Positions 37,591-45,876 of a DNA stretch of 64,000 nucleotides are shown piece after piece. A program made the position numbers and the translations under genes. Under the pieces are notes generated by a model. It was given only the letters and a program-made list of their open reading frames with translations, was not told the DNA's origin and searched no databases. Source of the DNA: Nocardioides mangrovicus (GTDB lineage: Bacteria > Actinomycetota > Actinomycetes > Propionibacteriales > Nocardioidaceae); contig NZ_RDBE01000006.1 in the NCBI RefSeq assembly GCF_003674065.1, positions 330,404-394,403 on the forward strand, read 5' to 3'. Position 1 is the first letter of the stretch. Every line of letters begins with the position of its first letter.

Positions 37591-38256
37591 ATGACCACGC
37601 TCGCGATCATCGGCGCCGGGCGAGGCCTCGGCGCCGCCGTGGCCCGGCGCTTCGGCACCGAGGGCTTCTCGGTGGCCCTCATCTCCCGCCACCAGGGACG
37701 TCTCGACGCCCTCGCCACGGAGCTGGCCGAGGACGGCGTGCAGGCCCAGGGCTTCACCGCCGACGTCCGCGACCCGGCCTCGCTGGCCGCGGCCCTGGAG
37801 CGGGCCACCGTCGAGCTTGGCCCGATCGAGGTGCTGCAGTACAGCCCGCTGCCGCAGAAGGACTTCATGCGCCCGGTGCTGGAGACCACCCCGGCCGACC
37901 TGGTCGGCCCGGTCGAGTTCTCCATCTACGGACCGGTGGCCGCCGTGCACGCGGTGCTGCCCGGCATGCGGTTCCTCGGCCAGGACCGGGGCACGATCCT
38001 CTTCGTCAACGGCGGCTCGGCGGTCAAGCCGGGGCGCGCCGTGACCGGCACGTCGGTCGCCTTCGCCGGGCAGGCGGCGTACGCCGAGCTGCTGCACGAG
38101 GTGCTCGGCGAGGAGGGCATCGCGGTCTCCCAGCTGATCATCGGGGGCGCGATCGACCCCGACAGCGAGGACAAGAGCCCCGAGGCGCTAGCCGAGCGGC
38201 TCTGGGGTCTGCACACCGACCGCACCACCTTCCGGGTGCAGGTCGACAGCGACTGA
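37591..38256 (+). CDS. short-chain dehydrogenase/reductase (classical SDR fold, atypical site)
   Basis: A 221-residue Rossmann protein with cofactor motif AIIGAGRGLGAAVARRFG and ALISRHQGRLDALA. The active-site region reads ILFVNGGSAVKP and the Tyr-Lys pair is absent: the corresponding AGQAAYAELLHEVL has Tyr but no Lys four residues on. So it is SDR-like but may not be a standard oxidoreductase. It follows the GH15 gene by 30 bases with GAAAGGA before the ATG. This short SDR type is recurrent in actinobacteria, but no function is assigned. Confidence 0.8.
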   Translation: MTTLAIIGAGRGLGAAVARRFGTEGFSVALISRHQGRLDALATELAEDGVQAQGFTADVRDPASLAAALERATVELGPIEVLQYSPLPQKDFMRPVLETTPADLVGPVEFSIYGPVAAVHAVLPGMRFLGQDRGTILFVNGGSAVKPGRAVTGTSVAFAGQAAYAELLHEVLGEEGIAVSQLIIGGAIDPDSEDKSPEALAERLWGLHTDRTTFRVQVDSD

Positions 38257-38420
38257 CGACCGGTTGCACGAACCTGCAACAACGCCCGGCTGCACAGACC
38301 TGTGAGTGCCCGTTTTGATGGGGTATTGCCATTTCCTGCAAACCGGCGCACGATGGTCGAAGACCGGGTAGGCGCACCGCCCGCCCAGCGAATCGCCCCC
38401 CACACGATTGGCTCCCCGAC

Positions 38421-38597
38421 ATGGGTTCGACGCTCGACTCCCCGGTCATCACCCACAAGGCCGCGACGGCGGCCGTTATCACCTCCGCTGCCCTGCGCGG
38501 CGCGACGACCACCTCCGAGGTCGGCGCGGCGCGTGTCTCCCGGCGGCGTCGGCACATCGCCGAGGCGACCAGCGTGGTACCCAAGCACTACCGCTGA
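38421..38597 (+). CDS. small uncharacterised protein, 58 residues
   Basis: A short gene with normal host codon use (nearly all third positions G or C). It encodes an Ala/Thr-rich helix-prone N-terminal half (THKAATAAVITSAALRG) and a basic C-terminal half (SRRRRHIAEATSVVPKHYR). There is no signal peptide or membrane helix. Upstream lies TTGCCATTTCCTGC, an AT-richer patch that could be a promoter, and downstream is a clear hairpin. No family is recognised. It is isolated between an SDR gene and a convergent GroES-like gene. Confidence 0.5.
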   Translation: MGSTLDSPVITHKAATAAVITSAALRGATTTSEVGAARVSRRRRHIAEATSVVPKHYR

Positions 38598-38608
38598 TCG
38601 CTGTTCTC

Positions 38609-38657
38609 GAAGGCCGAGGCCCGCAGACTGTCCCCCCAGCCGCGGACCTCGGCCTTC
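38609..38657. terminator. terminator hairpin after the 58-residue gene
   Basis: GAAGGCCGAGG and CCTCGGCCTTC form an 11-bp perfect stem with a 27-base loop. It lies between the small + strand gene and the convergent GroES-like gene. Confidence 0.65.
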
Positions 38658-38714
38658 GTGCGTCCGCACGCAGCCCGCGGGGCGCCTGTGCGGTGCCTGG
38701 CGCGTGAGGTCGGC

Positions 38715-39044
38715 TCAGAGGTAGAGGCCGGTCTGGCTGTCGCCGAGCCGGTCGGCCGCCACGGCGTGGATGTCGCGCTCGCGCAGCACCACGTAGGTGG
38801 AGCCGTGCACCTCGACCTCGGCCTTGTCGTCGGGGTCGAACAGCACGCGGTCGCCGTTCTCCACCGCGCGGACGTGCGGGCCGATCGAGACCACGCGCGA
38901 CCACGCCAGCCGCCGTCCACCCATCTCGGCGGTCGCGGGGATCAAGATGCCGCCGGTGGAGCGACGCTCGCCCTCACCGCGATCGACGCTGACCAGGACC
39001 CGGTCGTGGAGCATCCGGATCGGGGTGCGCTCAGGATCGCTCAC
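38715..39044 (-). CDS. GroES-like co-chaperonin family protein
   Basis: A 109-residue GroES-fold protein: IRMLHDRVLVSVD, then STGGILIPATAEMG (the mobile-loop region) and GDRVLFDPDDKAEVEVHGSTYVVLRERDIHAV, matching the Cpn10 core. It has an N-terminal extension and no adjacent groEL, unlike the true groES. In the mobile loop the IVL/IML GroEL-binding triad reads GIL, so interaction may be retained. It is the downstream partner of a DUF3618 gene. The GTG start gives the extension; a start at the internal Met (MLHDRV) is possible. Confidence 0.8.
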   Translation of the reverse strand: MSDPERTPIRMLHDRVLVSVDRGEGERRSTGGILIPATAEMGGRRLAWSRVVSIGPHVRAVENGDRVLFDPDDKAEVEVHGSTYVVLRERDIHAVAADRLGDSQTGLYL

Positions 39045-39049
39045 CGGGT

Positions 39050-39307
39050 TCAGTCGCGAACGATCCTGCGCAGCACGACCACCACGACGACGGCGCCGAC
39101 CGCTCCGCCCACGACCTTGACGATGTTGCCGGTGCGCGGCGCACCGTCGACGTCGACGAAGTAGCCCTTGACCGCGGCGACCTGTCGTCCCGCGATCGTC
39201 TTGGGGTTGGCGCGGTACACGAGCTGGTCCAGGGTGGCACCGAGGTGCTGGCGCGTCTGCTCCATCTCCCGCTCGATGGCATCGCGTGACTCCGGCGTAC
39301 CCGGCAT
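39050..39307 (-). CDS. DUF3618 domain protein with one membrane helix
   Basis: 85 residues. The DUF3618 motif lies at the N-terminus (RDAIEREMEQTRQHLGATLDQL), followed by a basic linker. A single membrane helix (IVKVVGGAVGAVVVVVVLRR) closes the protein. The start at 39307 is chosen for GAGGAG eight bases upstream; the longer frame reads as noise. Such proteins often sit near membrane-stress genes in actinobacteria. It is five bases upstream of the GroES-like gene, so the two are co-transcribed. Confidence 0.8.
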   Translation of the reverse strand: MPGTPESRDAIEREMEQTRQHLGATLDQLVYRANPKTIAGRQVAAVKGYFVDVDGAPRTGNIVKVVGGAVGAVVVVVVLRRIVRD

Positions 39308-39383
39308 CGGCTCGCTCCTCGGTTGGCTGCTGAGGCTGTCCCGGCTCACGCTATCGCGCACGGCGCCCGGTACCTTCACGCGC

Positions 39384-39848
39384 ATGCCCCGACTCTCCCC
39401 CGGCGACACCGCCCCCGACTTCACCCTGACCGACGACACCGGCGCCTCGGTGTCGCTCTCGGACTACCGCGGCAAGCGCACCATCGTCTACTTCTACCCC
39501 GCGGCGATGACTCCCGGCTGCACCACGCAGGCCTGCGACTTCACCGACTCCCTCGACTCGCTGCACGCGGCCGGCTTCGAGGTGCTCGGCATCTCACCCG
39601 ACAAGCCCGAGAAGCTGGCGACCTTCCGCGAGCGCGACCACCTGACGATCACGCTGCTCTCGGACCCCGACAAGCAGGTGCTCACCGCGTACGGCGCCTA
39701 CGGCGAGAAGAAGCTCTACGGCAAGGTCGTCGAGGGCGTCATCCGCTCCACGGTGGTCGTCGACGCCGACGGCGTCGTGGAGATCGCCCAGTACAACGTC
39801 AAGGCGACGGGGCACGTGGCGAAGCTGCGTCGCGACCTCGGCCTGTAG
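39384..39848 (+). CDS. bcp: thioredoxin-dependent thiol peroxidase (Bcp/PrxQ)
   Basis: A 154-residue atypical two-Cys peroxiredoxin. It opens with LSPGDTAPDFTLTDDTG, the peroxidatic Cys lies in MTPGCTTQACDFTD, and the second Cys five residues later is the resolving one. The protein reduces hydrogen peroxide and organic peroxides using thioredoxin. Its length matches Bcp (150-160). The stop codon lies at the left edge of a GACGTCATACG palindrome that could terminate it. Confidence 0.93.
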   Translation: MPRLSPGDTAPDFTLTDDTGASVSLSDYRGKRTIVYFYPAAMTPGCTTQACDFTDSLDSLHAAGFEVLGISPDKPEKLATFRERDHLTITLLSDPDKQVLTAYGAYGEKKLYGKVVEGVIRSTVVVDADGVVEIAQYNVKATGHVAKLRRDLGL

Positions 39849-39896
39849 GAGGTCATACGCTCTGGTCGTCTCGGCGACCACGGCGTATGACGTCCT
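39847..39896. repeat. GACGTCATACG double-stem palindrome, copy 2
   Basis: Arms AGGAGGTCATACGC and GCGTATGACGTCCT pair except for one base. The inner pair is GGTCG/CGACC. It lies between bcp and tRNA-Leu and shares its plan with copies at 25920 and 54381. Confidence 0.75.
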
Positions 39897-39908
39897 GCTC
39901 GCCCCGAC

Positions 39909-39990
39909 GCCGGAGTGGTGGAACAGGCAGACACGCAGGTTTTAGGTACCTGTGCCTTCGGGCGTGGGGGTTCAAGTCCCCCCTCCGGCA
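39909..39990 (+). tRNA. tRNA-Leu (anticodon TAG)
   Basis: The acceptor GCCGGAG pairs with CTCCGGC. The anticodon stem CAGGT/ACCTG carries loop TTTAGGT, giving TAG. A long variable arm follows, as in class II tRNAs, and the T stem is GGGGG/CCCCC. CCA is not encoded. It ends two bases before the convergent rdgB stop. Confidence 0.93.
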
Positions 39991-39992
39991 CG

Positions 39993-40604
39993 TCAGGAAC
40001 CCTGCAGCACCTCGACCACCAGAGCCGCGATCTCCCGCAGCGCCCGGCCGCGGTGCGAGATCGCGTCCTTGACCTCCGGGCTCATCTCGGCGGAGGTGAG
40101 CGCGCCGTCCTGGTCGTCGGGCACGAAGAGCACGTCGTAGCCGAAGCCGCCGGTGCCGCGGGGTTCGCGGATCACCCGGCCGGCCATGTCGCCGCCGACG
40201 ACGAGCTCGCCGCCCGCGTGCACGAAGGCGACGCTGGCGTGGAAGTGGGCGCCACGCCGCTCGTCGGGGACGTCGCCGAGCTGCTCGAGCAGCAGCCGGT
40301 TGTTGCGGTCGTCGTCCTTGGGCCGGCCCGACCAGCGGGCCGAGAGCACGCCCGGCATGCCGTTGAGCGCGTCGACGGCGAGACCGGAGTCGTCGGCCAG
40401 CGACGGCAGTCCGGTGCGCTCGAAGCCGGCGCGGGCCTTGAGCAGGGCGTTGCCGTCGAAGTCGGGAGCGTCCTCGACGGGCTCGTCGTAGGGGTCGACG
40501 TCGTCGAGACCGAGCACGCGGATCTCGGGCAGCAGCTCGGCGAGGATCCGCTGCATCTCCCCCAGCTTCTTGGGGTTGCGCGAGGCGAGGAAGACCTCGG
40601 TCAC
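39993..40604 (-). CDS. rdgB: non-canonical purine NTP pyrophosphatase RdgB/HAM1
   Basis: A 203-residue Ham1-type enzyme. [17 protein letters not shown] is the N-terminal signature, [24 protein letters not shown] holds the metal-binding Asp pair, and [11 protein letters not shown] and SHRGRALRE complete the site. It hydrolyses (d)ITP and XTP to monophosphates, keeping deaminated bases out of DNA. The GTG overlaps the rph stop as GTGA, the standard rph-rdgB operon of actinobacteria. Confidence 0.95.
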   Translation of the reverse strand: MTEVFLASRNPKKLGEMQRILAELLPEIRVLGLDDVDPYDEPVEDAPDFDGNALLKARAGFERTGLPSLADDSGLAVDALNGMPGVLSARWSGRPKDDDRNNRLLLEQLGDVPDERRGAHFHASVAFVHAGGELVVGGDMAGRVIREPRGTGGFGYDVLFVPDDQDGALTSAEMSPEVKDAISHRGRALREIAALVVEVLQGS

Positions 40605-41320
40605 GAGGAGAGTGCCTGCTGCTGGAGCCGGGTCAGCTCCGCACAGCCCTGCTCGGCCAACCCGAGCAGGGCGTCGAGCTCGGCGCGGTCGAAGGGCGCA
40701 CCCTCGGCGGTGCCCTGCACCTCGACGAACGTGCCCGCACCGGTCATGACGACGTTCATGTCGGTCTCGGCGCGCACATCCTCCTCGTAGGGCAGGTCCA
40801 GGCGCGGCACCCCGTCGATGACGCCCACCGAGATCGCCGCCACCGACCCGGTGAGGGGGTCACCGGCGAGGGCACCCTCTGCCTTGAGGTGGGCGACGGC
40901 GTCGGCCAGCGCGACGTAGGCGCCGGTGATGGCCGCGGTGCGGGTACCGCCGTCGGCCTGGAGCACGTCGCAGTCGAGGACGATGGTGTTCTCGCCCAGT
41001 GCGGCGTAGTCGACCACCGCCCGCAGCGAGCGCCCGACCAGCCGCGAGATCTCGTGCGTACGTCCGCCGATGCGGCCCTTGACCGACTCGCGGTCGCTGC
41101 GGGTGTTGGTGGCGCTGGGCAGCATCGCGTACTCGGCGGTCACCCAGCCCAGCCCGGAGCCCTTGCGCCAGCGCGGCACCCCGACCGACGCCGACGCCGC
41201 GCACAGCACGCGGGTGCGGCCGAACTCGACGAGGACCGACCCGGCGGGGTGGTCCTGCCAGTGGCGGGTGAGCTTCACCGGACGGAGCTCGTCGTCGGCA
41301 CGACCATCTGCGCGAGTCAT
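40601..41320 (-). CDS. rph: ribonuclease PH
   Basis: A 239-residue phosphorolytic exoribonuclease. The N-terminus has [17 protein letters not shown], followed by [20 protein letters not shown] and [39 protein letters not shown] contains the phosphate-binding site and catalytic Asp. It trims tRNA 3' ends using inorganic phosphate. Length is typical (235-250). It is the first gene of the rph-rdgB pair. Confidence 0.96.
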   Translation of the reverse strand: MTRADGRADDELRPVKLTRHWQDHPAGSVLVEFGRTRVLCAASASVGVPRWRKGSGLGWVTAEYAMLPSATNTRSDRESVKGRIGGRTHEISRLVGRSLRAVVDYAALGENTIVLDCDVLQADGGTRTAAITGAYVALADAVAHLKAEGALAGDPLTGSVAAISVGVIDGVPRLDLPYEEDVRAETDMNVVMTGAGTFVEVQGTAEGAPFDRAELDALLGLAEQGCAELTRLQQQALSS

Positions 41321-41357
41321 GCCACCGACCCTAGGGCGCCACCGCGATCATGGGCTC

Positions 41358-42083
41358 ATGGACCCCGCGACCCACGTCGACCATCTCGAGGCCGAAGGCG
41401 CGCGGGTGGTGGCCGCGGCATCGCGGTGCACCGGCCAGGAGGCGGTGGCCGCCTGTCCCGGCTGGGACGTCGACCAGCTGCTGCGCCACCTCGCCACCGT
41501 GCACGAGTGGTCGCGACGCGCGGTCGTCGGCGGCGGCGCGAAGCCGCCACCCCGGCGACCGTTGGAGGCCGACGCCCCGGCCGACCACACCTCGCTGGTC
41601 GCCTGGTACGCCGAGCTGCACCGCCGGCTGGTCGACGAGCTGCGCGACGCCGACCCCGACGCCGCCTGCTGGCAGATGTGGTCCGGCCCCGACGGCCCGG
41701 CGTACTGGGCCCGGCGGCAGGCGCACGAGACCGCGGTGCACCGCATCGACGTGGAGATCGCTGCCGATCGGCCGACCCCGCTCGACGCCGGGCTGGCCGT
41801 CGACGGCATCGACGAGCTGATGATGCTGGTGCCGCGGCTGCTGCCGGTCACCGAGCCGCACACCGTCTACCACCTGCTCGCCACCGACACCGGCGACTCG
41901 TGGCGGGTGGTGGCCGGCCCCGAGCTGACCACCGTCGAGCGTGGACACAGCGCCGAAGGCGTACAGGTCAGCGGGAGTGCTGCTGACCTGTACGCCTTCT
42001 GCTGGAACCGTCGCCCGGGCACCACCCCCGTGGTGTCCGATCCCTCCCAGTGGGAGGTCTGGCGCGGTTCGGTCCAGGTGTAG
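41358..42083 (+). CDS. maleylpyruvate isomerase family, mycothiol-dependent enzyme (DinB fold)
   Basis: A 241-residue protein with an N-terminal DinB-like four-helix metal domain. It has ACPGWDVDQLLRHLATVHEW (His ligands) and RRQAHETAVHRIDVEIA (His ligands), then a C-terminal SCP2-like domain with SGSAADLYAFCWNR. This is the arrangement of the mycothiol-dependent maleylpyruvate isomerase family, which replaces glutathione-type enzymes in actinobacteria. It would use mycothiol as thiol cofactor; the actual substrate is open. An 18-bp perfect inverted repeat lies near the 3' end, in sequence encoding the conserved C-terminal motif. Confidence 0.87.
   Translation: MDPATHVDHLEAEGARVVAAASRCTGQEAVAACPGWDVDQLLRHLATVHEWSRRAVVGGGAKPPPRRPLEADAPADHTSLVAWYAELHRRLVDELRDADPDAACWQMWSGPDGPAYWARRQAHETAVHRIDVEIAADRPTPLDAGLAVDGIDELMMLVPRLLPVTEPHTVYHLLATDTGDSWRVVAGPELTTVERGHSAEGVQVSGSAADLYAFCWNRRPGTTPVVSDPSQWEVWRGSVQV
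41955..41999. repeat. 18-bp perfect inverted repeat inside a coding sequence
   Basis: GAAGGCGTACAGGTCAGC at 41955-41972 and GCTGACCTGTACGCCTTC at 41982-41999 are exact reverse complements around a 9-base loop. Both arms encode ordinary residues of the C-terminal domain. The mRNA would form a very stable hairpin. Confidence 0.85.
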
Positions 42084-42089
42084 CCCGGG

Positions 42090-42863
42090 CTACTTGACCT
42101 CGGTGCGCAGCACGCGCCACAGGCCGACCACGAACGGCACGACCACCCAGATCAGCGTGGTGGTCAGCAGGTGTTGCCACTCGGTGGAGGTGAGGTGGTC
42201 ACCGCTCTGCAGCGGTCCCTGCGCCGTGGCCGGGTCGATCCACGGCTGCGCCTTGTGCACGGCGTTCCACAGCGAGGTGACGACGCTGAACACGATCGGC
42301 AGCGCGAAGCTGACGACGATGGCCGCCGCGGTGTTGAGGAACAGCAGGCCGAACACCAGGCCGCCGACGACGCCGACCACCTCGAGCAGGAAGTACTGGC
42401 CGATGACGCCGGCGTCCATGCCGGCCCAGGGGTCGGCCGCGCCGCCGATGGCGGCGACGACGGCGGCCAGCGCGAGCGCGAGCACCATCGCGGCGACGCC
42501 GAGCACGACGGCCGCGGCTACCTTGGCCCACAGCACCTTGGCGCGGTGCGGTTCGAGGGTGAAGGTGACCATGCCGGTGCGCTGGCCCCACTCCTGGGTG
42601 ATGAGCAGGATGCCCAGCACCGGCAGCAGGATGCCCTGAGGTGTGGCCGCGGCTCCGACGGCGTTGGCGAACGTGTGCTCCTGCGTGCTCGCGGCCAGCA
42701 GCAGGATCACCAGCGCGGCGGCGGTCAGCAGACCGATGACGCCGAGCAGCCACTTGCCGGCGCGGGTGTCCACCATCTTGCGCAGCTCCACGCGGAGCAG
42801 CCGGCCGAAGGGGATCGCATTGCCGGTGGCGAACGCGGGGGTCTCGAGAGTGGCGGTGGTCAT
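42090..42863 (-). CDS. ABC transporter permease (ABC-2 type)
   Basis: 257 residues with about six hydrophobic helices, for example LLGVIGLLTAAALVILLLAA and AAVVLGVAAMVLALALAAVVAAI. The N-terminus FGRLLRVELRKMVDTRAGKW is typical of ABC-2-type permeases for drug or lipid export. It is coupled to its ATPase by an ATGA overlap. Divergently transcribed from a sensor kinase/response regulator pair, an arrangement often used for cell-envelope stress export. Confidence 0.85.
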   Translation of the reverse strand: MTTATLETPAFATGNAIPFGRLLRVELRKMVDTRAGKWLLGVIGLLTAAALVILLLAASTQEHTFANAVGAAATPQGILLPVLGILLITQEWGQRTGMVTFTLEPHRAKVLWAKVAAAVVLGVAAMVLALALAAVVAAIGGAADPWAGMDAGVIGQYFLLEVVGVVGGLVFGLLFLNTAAAIVVSFALPIVFSVVTSLWNAVHKAQPWIDPATAQGPLQSGDHLTSTEWQHLLTTTLIWVVVPFVVGLWRVLRTEVK

Positions 42864-43774
42864 GCCTGGGGTCCTTCCTGGACGGGCTGCTCACGCTGGG
42901 TGTCGGAGGTGAGCTCGAGGAACAGCTGCTCGAGGCCGGCGCTCTCGGCGGGCCGGAGCTCGGTGAGGACAACGCCGTTCGTGGCGGCGGCCCGACCGAC
43001 GACGACGGGGTCGACCTCGGTGCGGAACCCGCCGTCGGCGATCGGGGTCGCCGTGATGTCGGCTCCGGCGAGCGCCTTGCCGAGCAGTGCGTCGTCCTCG
43101 GCGCGCACCAGGGTGCCGGCGCTGCGGAGCAGCTCGGCCTTGGTGCCCTGGGCGACGATCTTGCCGCGGCCGATGACGACCATGTCGTCGGCGATCACCT
43201 CCACCTCGTGCAGCAGGTGCGAGGAGAGCAGCACGGTGCCGCCGCGGGAGGCGTAGTCGCGCAGCAGCCCGCGCATCCAGTGGATGCCGGCGGGGTCGAG
43301 GCCGTTGGCCGGCTCGTCGAGGATGAGCACCGACGGGTCGCCGAGCAGGGCATGGGCGATGCCCAGCCGTTGCCGCATGCCGAGGGAGTAGGCACCGACC
43401 CGGCGCTTGGCCTCCTTCTCGTCGAGGGAGACCAGCCGCAGCATCTCGTCCACGCGGCTCTCGGGCAGGCCCATGGTCATCGCGGCCAGGTGCAGCACCT
43501 CGCGGCCGGAGCGGCCGGCGTGCTGGGCGGAGGCGTCGAGCAGGACGCCGACGTGGCGTCCGGGGTTGGGGATGTCGGCGTAGCGCAGGCCACCGATGGT
43601 GGCGGAGCCGCTGTCGGGCGGAGTGAGCCCCACCATCACCCGCATCGTGGTGGACTTGCCGGCGCCGTTGGGGCCGAGGAAGCCGGTGACCCGGCCGGGC
43701 TCGGCGACGAACGAGACGTCGTCCACGGCCCGGTAGGGCCCGTAGGTCTTGGACAGTCGGTCGACTCGGATCAT
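42860..43774 (-). CDS. ABC transporter ATP-binding protein
   Basis: A 304-residue DrrA/CcmA-type ATPase. Walker A is GPNGAGKST, the signature is given by YSLGMRQRLGIAHALLG, and Walker B is VLILDEPANGLD. The H-loop is in LLSSHLLHEVE. The C-terminal domain of about 80 residues is typical of antibiotic/multidrug exporters of this class. The ATG at 43774 is assumed; a start 12 codons upstream exists. It forms a transporter with the following permease gene. Confidence 0.92.
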   Translation of the reverse strand: MIRVDRLSKTYGPYRAVDDVSFVAEPGRVTGFLGPNGAGKSTTMRVMVGLTPPDSGSATIGGLRYADIPNPGRHVGVLLDASAQHAGRSGREVLHLAAMTMGLPESRVDEMLRLVSLDEKEAKRRVGAYSLGMRQRLGIAHALLGDPSVLILDEPANGLDPAGIHWMRGLLRDYASRGGTVLLSSHLLHEVEVIADDMVVIGRGKIVAQGTKAELLRSAGTLVRAEDDALLGKALAGADITATPIADGGFRTEVDPVVVGRAAATNGVVLTELRPAESAGLEQLFLELTSDTQREQPVQEGPQA

Positions 43775-43840
43775 GCGACCAGCCTGGGGCACCCGACGTC
43801 GCTGCCACATCGGGCGAGCGTCTGCTCCTTCCCTGACTTT

Positions 43841-43872
43841 GGTAGGGGTCCGACCCCGAGGCGTCCCCTACC
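43841..43872. promoter_or_regulatory. dyad between ABC transporter and two-component genes
   Basis: GGTAGGGG at 43841-43848 and CCCCTACC at 43865-43872 are inverted, with a nested GGGGTC/GACCCC pair at 43845-43857. It sits in the 142-base gap between divergent units. It is a candidate operator for the response regulator. Confidence 0.5.
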
Positions 43873-43904
43873 TGCGCCGCTGGTCCGGCGCGTTGCGGGC
43901 TCCG

Positions 43905-43910
43905 TAGCCT
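43905..43910 (+). promoter_or_regulatory. TAGCCT -10 element of the sensor kinase gene
   Basis: TAGCCT ends six bases before the GTG at 43917 with no Shine-Dalgarno, consistent with leaderless transcription. Confidence 0.5.
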
Positions 43911-43916
43911 GGTGAC

Positions 43917-45086
43917 GTGCACGAGAGCGCCGTCGACTACGCGCCGCGGCTGGGGTGGTGGGGCCACACCTGGCGGGTGGTGGCGTGCCTGCTGACCAGC
44001 GCGGTCGTCCTCATCGACATGGCGCCCCGCGAGACCTCACACGCCCACGTCTTCCTCGCCGTCGACATCCTGATCGGCGTGGCCGCCTACGTGGCGATGT
44101 TCTACCGACGGCGCTGGCCGCTGGCCGTCGCGCTCGCGATCAACGCCGCGACGCTCATCTCGGGCCTCGCCGCCGGCCCCGCCGTGCTGACGGCGGTGTC
44201 GCTGGCCACCCGCCGGGTGTACTGGCAGGTGGTGCTGGTCGGCGTCGTCGGTGCCGCGGCCGGCTTCGGCTACCTCTACGTGGAGCCCGGGCGCGGCGGC
44301 GGACCGAACTGGTGGGTGCCGCTGGGCTTCGGCATCGCCGTCACCATCGCCATGATGGCGGTGGGCATGTACATCGGCTCGCGCCGCGAGCTGGTCTTCA
44401 CCCTGCGCGAGCGCGCCCGGCAGGCCGAGGCGCAGCAGGAGCTGCGCGTGGAGTCCGCCCGCGCCGCCGAGCGGGAGCGGATCGCCCGCGAGATGCACGA
44501 CGTGCTCGCCCACCGGATCTCGATGGTGAGCATGCACGCCGGCGCGCTGGCCTTCCGCCAGGACCTGCCGGCCGAGCAGGTGCGCGAGACGGCGGCGCTG
44601 ATCCAGACCTCCGCGCACCAGGCGCTGACCGACCTGCGCGAGGTGCTCGGCGTGCTCCGCGAGGACGCCGAGGTACGCGGCGACCGTCCGCAGCCGACGC
44701 TGGGCGACCTGCCCGGTCTGGTGGCCGAGGCCCGCGCCAACGGCATGTGCGTCGACCTCGCCGTGGAGGTCGACCCGACCGTGCCGGTGCCCGACCAGGC
44801 CGGTCGCACCGTCTACCGCGTCGTGCAGGAGGGGCTGACCAACGCCCGCAAGCACGCCGCGGGCGTCCGGGTGGAGGTCAGCGTCGTCGGCACGGCGGGA
44901 GACGGCGTCGAGGTGTGGGTGCGCAATCGGCGCGGCTTCGGCCAGACCCCGCTCGCCCCCGGCTCCGGACTGGGCCTGGTCGGCCTGCGCGAGCGCGCCG
45001 AGCTGGCCGGCGGCCGGCTCGACGTCGACGACGACCGCGAGGGCTTCGCGCTGCACGTGTGGCTGCCGTGGCCGGCGGCCGCGTGA
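43917..45086 (+). CDS. NarL-type sensor histidine kinase
   Basis: 389 residues: about five N-terminal membrane helices (to roughly residue 155), then the HisKA_3 dimerisation motif ERERIAREMHDVLAHRISMVS with the phospho-His. The ATPase domain has YRVVQEGLTNARKHA (N box) and GSGLGLVGLRERAELAGG (G box). No large extracellular sensor domain is visible, so it may sense membrane state. It overlaps the response regulator gene by one base (TGATG) and faces an ABC exporter. Confidence 0.92.
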   Translation: MHESAVDYAPRLGWWGHTWRVVACLLTSAVVLIDMAPRETSHAHVFLAVDILIGVAAYVAMFYRRRWPLAVALAINAATLISGLAAGPAVLTAVSLATRRVYWQVVLVGVVGAAAGFGYLYVEPGRGGGPNWWVPLGFGIAVTIAMMAVGMYIGSRRELVFTLRERARQAEAQQELRVESARAAERERIAREMHDVLAHRISMVSMHAGALAFRQDLPAEQVRETAALIQTSAHQALTDLREVLGVLREDAEVRGDRPQPTLGDLPGLVAEARANGMCVDLAVEVDPTVPVPDQAGRTVYRVVQEGLTNARKHAAGVRVEVSVVGTAGDGVEVWVRNRRGFGQTPLAPGSGLGLVGLRERAELAGGRLDVDDDREGFALHVWLPWPAAA

Positions 45087-45772
45087 TGGCCACCCGCGTG
45101 CTGGTGGTCGACGACGACCCGCTGGTCCGCTCCGGGCTGGGACTGATGCTGGGCGGCTCGCCCGACATCGAGGTGGTCGGTCAGGGCGAGAACGGCGAGC
45201 AGGCCCTGGCCCTGGTGGCCACCGAGCAGCCCGACGTCGTGCTGATGGACATCCGGATGCCGGTCATGGACGGCCTCGAGGCCACCGAGCGGCTCTGCGG
45301 CGACCGCGACACCGATGACGAGGAGGGCGACGCGCTCCCCCGCGTCATCGTGCTGACCACCTTCGCTGCCGACGACTACGTGGTGCGCGCGCTGACCGTC
45401 GGTGCGAGCGGCTTCCTGCTCAAGGACACCCCGCCCGCCGACATCGTCGAGGCGATCCGCACCGTCGCCCGCGGCGAGCCGATGCTCTCCCCGCAGGCGC
45501 TGAGCAGCCTGATCCGCCAGGTCACCGACCGCGCCCCCGGCCGCGGTGACGCCGACCGCGCCGAGCAGGCCCGCCGGCAGCTCGCGACGCTCACCGACCG
45601 CGAGCGCGACGTCGCCGACGCCGTGGGCCGGGGCCTCTCCAACGCCGACATCGCCCGCGAGCTCCACCTCTCGGTGCCCACCGTGAAGGCCCACGTGAGC
45701 CGGCTGTTCGACAAGCTCGCGGTGGAGAACCGGGTCCAGATCGCGATCATCGTGCACGACGCTGGGGGCTGA
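45086..45772 (+). CDS. NarL/FixJ-family response regulator
   Basis: 228 residues. The receiver domain has VLVVDDDPLVR (acidic pocket), VVLMDIRMPVMDGLEA with the phospho-Asp, and LLKDTPP (Lys). The LuxR-type HTH near the C-terminus is LTDRERDVADAVGRGLSNADIAREL with VKAHVSRLFDKL. It is translationally coupled to the kinase. The divergent ABC genes are the likely target. Two palindromic repeats follow its stop. Confidence 0.94.
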   Translation: MATRVLVVDDDPLVRSGLGLMLGGSPDIEVVGQGENGEQALALVATEQPDVVLMDIRMPVMDGLEATERLCGDRDTDDEEGDALPRVIVLTTFAADDYVVRALTVGASGFLLKDTPPADIVEAIRTVARGEPMLSPQALSSLIRQVTDRAPGRGDADRAEQARRQLATLTDRERDVADAVGRGLSNADIARELHLSVPTVKAHVSRLFDKLAVENRVQIAIIVHDAGG

Positions 45773-45814
45773 TCCGGGGGGCTGGTTGGGGGCTGGTCGT
45801 GAGGCTGCTCCGGC

Positions 45815-45846
45815 GGGGGTTTTGCCGGGTGCCCGGCAAAACCCCC
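45815..45846. repeat. TTTTGCCGGG palindromic repeat, copy 1
   Basis: GGGGGTTTTGCCGGG and CCCGGCAAAACCCCC pair over 15 bp around a 2-base centre (TG). It lies between convergent response-regulator and MBL genes, 31 bases before a second copy. Confidence 0.8.
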
Positions 45847-45876
45847 CGAAAGTGGGCTCGAAACGCGGCATTTGCG

